17,657 nt of DNA, from contig HF997961.1 in the NCBI GenBank assembly GCA_000433635.1, forward strand, positions 29,091 through 46,747, written 5' to 3'. How positions within the stretch are numbered: position 1 is the first letter of the stretch; each line of letters begins with the position of its first letter. The position numbers and the translations under genes were made by a program. Below are positions 14,820 to 17,657 of the stretch, piece by piece. The stretch is from Ruminococcus sp. CAG:254. GTDB lineage: Bacteria; Bacillota; Clostridia; Oscillospirales; Ruminococcaceae. A model generated the notes under the pieces. It had not been told where the DNA came from, searched no databases, and worked only from the letters and a program-made list of their open reading frames with translations.

Positions 14820-15470
14820 ATGCGTTATCAACTTGCGATTTTTGATATGGATGGCACGATTTTGAATACCTTACAGGACTTGACCAACAGTCTGAATGCA
14901 GCGTTGCAGCTGTCGGGCTATCCGCAACATACACTGGAAGAAGTCCGGTTCTTTGTCGGAAACGGCATCCGGAAACTGATTGAACGAGGCGTTCCAGCTG
15001 GAACACCCGTTGCACAGATTGACAAGGTGCATCAGGATTTCACAGAACACTATCGGGTACACTGTGCGGACACCACGCAGCCCTATGCAGGGATTCCGGA
15101 ACTGTTGCAGCAGCTGCGGAACGCTGGCTGCAAGACGGCTGTCGTTTCCAATAAGGCGGACTATGCTGTGCAGGAGCTTTGCAAGCAGTATTTTGACGGG
15201 ATGTTTGATTTTGCCGTGGGCGAACGGAAAAACATTCTGAAAAAGCCTGCTCCGGACGCTGTCAACGAGGTGTTGCAGCAGTTGCAGACTGACCGCTCGC
15301 AGGCGGTTTATATCGGCGATTCGGATGTGGATGTCGAAACCGCCAAGAATGCCAAGATGGACGGGATTTTTGTAGACTGGGGCTTCCGGTCGAGAGATTT
15401 CCTGCTGGAACATGGAGCAAAAACAATTGTTTCTCAGCCAGAAGAACTTGCAGAGAAAATTTTAGGCTGA
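14820..15470 (+). CDS. HAD-superfamily phosphatase (phosphoglycolate phosphatase-like, subfamily IA)
   Basis: A 216-residue cytoplasmic phosphatase. Motif I is FDMDGT with nucleophile Asp9 and acid/base Asp11; an alpha-helical cap follows (about 15-85); motif II is VVSNK (Ser110), motif III Lys142 in LKKPAP, and motif IV GDSDVD (Asp167, Asp171). Length and cap type match Gph/PpaX-like enzymes that act on small phosphoesters such as phosphoglycolate or pyrophosphate; the substrate cannot be fixed from motifs. GGGTGATGG precedes the ATG and is a mediocre ribosome site. Monocistronic. Confidence 0.92.
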   Translation: MRYQLAIFDMDGTILNTLQDLTNSLNAALQLSGYPQHTLEEVRFFVGNGIRKLIERGVPAGTPVAQIDKVHQDFTEHYRVHCADTTQPYAGIPELLQQLRNAGCKTAVVSNKADYAVQELCKQYFDGMFDFAVGERKNILKKPAPDAVNEVLQQLQTDRSQAVYIGDSDVDVETAKNAKMDGIFVDWGFRSRDFLLEHGAKTIVSQPEELAEKILG

Positions 15471-15503
15471 TGCGATTTCGCATCCATAAATCGAAATCAG
15501 ATG

Positions 15504-15538
15504 GGAGGATGGCGGTTTCCGCTGTCCTCTTATTTTAT
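15504..15538 (+). terminator. Terminator of the HAD gene
   Basis: GAGGATGGCGG (15505-15515) pairs with CCGCTGTCCTC (15519-15529) with two wobble pairs and a TTT loop, then TTATTTTA. A smaller perfect hairpin GATGCGA/TCGCATC (15469-15484) overlaps the stop codon. Confidence 0.75.
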
Positions 15539-15644
15539 GGTTCTGTGTATTTTATTCTGGACGTTGCCATCATAATTCTGCACAAAAATCAGCATTCCAA
15601 TTTGTGAGAAATTCCAAACAACATGGACGTTTTGTAAATTTCAA

Positions 15645-15674
15645 AAAAACTTGTACGTTTGCGTACAAGTTTTT
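15645..15674. promoter_or_regulatory. 13-bp perfect inverted repeat upstream of the tail-spike-like gene (terminator or operator)
   Basis: AAAAACTTGTACG (15645-15657) pairs with CGTACAAGTTTTT (15662-15674) around TTTG. It has the form of a bidirectional terminator, but no gene obviously ends here. It overlaps the expected -35 position for the -10-like TATAGT at 15689-15694, so it may instead be an operator for the gene at 15747. Confidence 0.6.
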
Positions 15675-15746
15675 CCCGAAAATCGCTGTATAGTGAAAGG
15701 GGTTTCTTTCGCACACAAAAACCATGTAAAGGAGTGTTGACGATTC

Positions 15747-17579
15747 ATGCAGATTACCATTGAAGAAGCAACCTATTATGCCGTGACAGACTGCCGCATC
15801 CTCGCCATCCAAGGCGAGGCAAACACACGCTCTGTCCACTTCATTTACCCTGCGGTTTCCGGTGCAGAACAGTATTTTCTACGGGTACAGCTGCCGGAAT
15901 CCCTCATCTATGACCTGCCCATCACGGAGAATACCGTCGTTCTTCCGGCATCTGTGACCGGATACGCTGGCATTGTCCCGATTCAGTGGATTGCCAAGAA
16001 TTCCACGGGGTCTGTCATTGCAAAATCTCAGCTGATTCCCTCGATTGTGAAGCCGTCCATTCAGGGCGACACCTCGGCACTTCCCACGCCGGAAGAACTC
16101 ATTACCAAATATGACGAGTACTTGAACACCATGCGGGACATTCAGCAGGATGTCACCAAGAAGAGCGAAACCGTAAAAGCCGATGCCGACCGAGCAGAAA
16201 GCTGTGTCAGCCGTGCAGAAGCCCTGCTGCAATCCATGCAGGGGTTGACCATTGGCGAACGGGTACGGCTGTATGTGGACGCAGAAGCCGGCTCAGACAC
16301 CAACAACGGAAAGGCGACCACCACTGCTGTGCAGACCATCGACCGTGCCCTTGTACTGGCGAATGCCTTCCAGCAGGCGATTATCTGCCTAAAGCGTGGG
16401 CAGACCTACACCGCCACGGACAAGAGCAATGAATACGGCATGGGCATTCAGCTGTATCACAAAACGCTCCGTTTTGAAGCCTACGGCACAGCAAGCAACA
16501 AGCCAAAGATTCAGAATGCGATTTTCGCCTATAACTGCAATTTTGAATGGAAAGACATTGACCTCACCGGAAACAACAGTGTATTCACGATGTACAACAC
16601 GATTTCCAGCTTTGAAGGCTGTGCGTTCTACTGGGTGGAATCCCACAACAGCTTTGCACAGGTACGGTTGTGCGACATTCAGCGAGAATGGGTACAGTAT
16701 GGCGGCTTTTCTGTCATCTCCAACGCAGAGAGCCTGTATCACCATATCGGCGGCATTCAGGTAAATCAGGGGGCGAGAGTCGATTACAGCGGATTTGGAA
16801 TCGGCTCTTACGGAAATGATGGCTGTTCCGTGCTGACCATTGACGCCATTCCGGAAAAGTTACAGAAAACAAAGAACATTGCAGAGGGCAGCATTGAAAC
16901 AAAGACCGTTTATGTGAACGCTGCCACCGGCTCAGACGCACGGGATGGCACTTCACAGGCAAAAGCCCTGCTAACGATGAGCAGAGCCTTACAGTTCACG
17001 CAATACGCAAAGAAAGCTGTCATTTATTTGGCAGCTGGAACTTATCCCATTCCAAACAAAACATTAACCCTGCTTGGTCGAGATGTTCGGATTTATGGCA
17101 ATGCCGCAGCGACAACAACCATTCAAGGGAATTTTGTCTGTGAAAATGGATTTTTGCATCTGTCCAAAGTCACCATTGACAACACCGACAGCGATACTGC
17201 AAACACATCCACAACCGCAATCCTTGCACAGTATAATGGAACGGTTCGGATTTCTGATTGTGTGGTGAATGCCAACTCTAAAAATGCAGTTGGTGTCTCT
17301 GATATGTCGAACATTTGCTGTTCTGGTACGGAATTTAAAGGCAATGCACAGTATGCTGTTTATGTAACCGGACAAGGTGACGCAAAAATTTACAGCTGTA
17401 CCAATAGTACTACAAAAAGCATTTATTCTGGTGCAAATAGTATGGTTCGGATTACACAGAGTAACGAAAGTGATTTCCCTTACACAAATGCAAATAATGG
17501 CATGGTATTTGTAAATGGGCAGCAGGTCTTGCCGAAAACAACTGCCGTCACCAGTAACCAAGCTACTTCCTCTGATTGA
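15747..17579 (+). CDS. Phage tail-spike/fibre-like protein with coiled coil and two beta-helix-type modules
   Basis: A 610-residue protein with no signal peptide. Residues 1-105 form a beta-rich N-terminal domain resembling baseplate/fibre attachment domains (HFIYPAVSGAEQYFLRVQLP). About 115-165 is a predicted coiled coil (YLNTMRDIQQDVTKKSETVK...), suggesting trimerisation. Two right-handed beta-helix-type modules follow, each opening with the same motif: RLYVDAEAGSDTNNG at 174-188 and KTVYVNAATGSDARDG at 386-401, then a conserved RAL helix. This architecture is typical of receptor-binding or polysaccharide-acting tail proteins, but no other phage gene lies in the window. No catalytic residues were assigned. 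AAAGGAG at 15728-15734 lies 12 bases before the ATG. From about 17040 onward codons become more AT-rich, hinting at a separately acquired C terminus. Confidence 0.7.
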   Translation: MQITIEEATYYAVTDCRILAIQGEANTRSVHFIYPAVSGAEQYFLRVQLPESLIYDLPITENTVVLPASVTGYAGIVPIQWIAKNSTGSVIAKSQLIPSIVKPSIQGDTSALPTPEELITKYDEYLNTMRDIQQDVTKKSETVKADADRAESCVSRAEALLQSMQGLTIGERVRLYVDAEAGSDTNNGKATTTAVQTIDRALVLANAFQQAIICLKRGQTYTATDKSNEYGMGIQLYHKTLRFEAYGTASNKPKIQNAIFAYNCNFEWKDIDLTGNNSVFTMYNTISSFEGCAFYWVESHNSFAQVRLCDIQREWVQYGGFSVISNAESLYHHIGGIQVNQGARVDYSGFGIGSYGNDGCSVLTIDAIPEKLQKTKNIAEGSIETKTVYVNAATGSDARDGTSQAKALLTMSRALQFTQYAKKAVIYLAAGTYPIPNKTLTLLGRDVRIYGNAAATTTIQGNFVCENGFLHLSKVTIDNTDSDTANTSTTAILAQYNGTVRISDCVVNANSKNAVGVSDMSNICCSGTEFKGNAQYAVYVTGQGDAKIYSCTNSTTKSIYSGANSMVRITQSNESDFPYTNANNGMVFVNGQQVLPKTTAVTSNQATSSD

Positions 17580-17614
17580 AATTGATGTTTTCTTGCCCGC
17601 TTAATTTCTAAAAC

Positions 17615-17657
17615 ACGGCAGCCGAACTTGCACGCATCTGCATTTCGGCTGCCGTAT
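17615..17657 (+). terminator. Terminator-like hairpin at the window edge
   Basis: ACGGCAGCCGAA (17615-17626) pairs perfectly with TTCGGCTGCCGT (17644-17655). The loop is 17 bases. The sequence that would hold the T run is beyond the window, so termination is likely but not confirmed. Confidence 0.65.

Noticed and set aside
15747..17579. Pectate lyase or other polysaccharide lyase call
   Set aside because: Beta-helix-type modules are shared by many non-enzymes, and no catalytic residue set was recognisable; the coiled coil and N-terminal domain favour a tail-spike-like role.

Overview
The window looks like chromosomal DNA of a cellulolytic Gram-positive gut or rumen Clostridia, most likely a Ruminococcus-type Oscillospiraceae. 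The main reasons are a GH9 glycoside hydrolase ending in a type I dockerin (so the host probably makes a cellulosome), a protein with a long Thr/Lys linker in front of a C-terminal binding-type module, strong AAGGAGG ribosome sites and TTGACA/TATAAT promoters. The genus is an inference from gene content; no rRNA or tRNA gene is present to confirm it.

Layout. 1-651: the 3' end of a secreted modular protein whose reading frame is broken just after an HELGH motif. 827-1180: a small XRE-type regulator. 1313-4221 (minus strand): a complete agr-type peptide quorum-sensing locus in the order agrA-agrC-agrD-agrB. The 47-residue signal precursor agrD is easy to miss: it lies at 2046-1903, its stop overlaps the agrB start, and it is out of frame with a longer spurious N-terminal extension of agrB. 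The agrDB promoter carries a 19-bp direct repeat beside the -35 box, as expected of a LytTR-regulator target, and an inverted repeat across the -10 to -35 interval. 4450-5839: a CobW-family GTPase followed by an orphan second copy of its C-terminal domain. The copy differs from the parent by synonymous changes only over 63 codons and contains a nested 93-bp duplication. 6024-10654: a marR-ABC-ABC operon with a consensus promoter and a 25-bp palindromic operator, encoding an asymmetric heterodimeric ABC exporter. 10840-11748: a zinc-ribbon, single-TM, C-type-lectin-like protein. 14351-11817 (minus): the dockerin-bearing GH9 enzyme. 14820-15470: a HAD phosphatase. 15747-17579: a solitary tail-spike-like protein with a coiled coil and two beta-helix-type modules.

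How the parts work together. AgrD is probably cut and cyclised by AgrB, sensed by the polytopic kinase AgrC and relayed to the LytTR regulator AgrA, which probably binds the direct repeat to autoactivate agrDB. The XRE gene converges on agrB across a shared terminator; any role in the circuit is conjecture. The MarR repressor probably shuts off its own exporter operon until a toxic compound relieves it. The GH9 enzyme and perhaps the broken modular gene belong to extracellular polysaccharide degradation. The remaining genes each have their own promoter and terminator. No tRNA, rRNA, CRISPR array, integrase or insertion sequence was seen.
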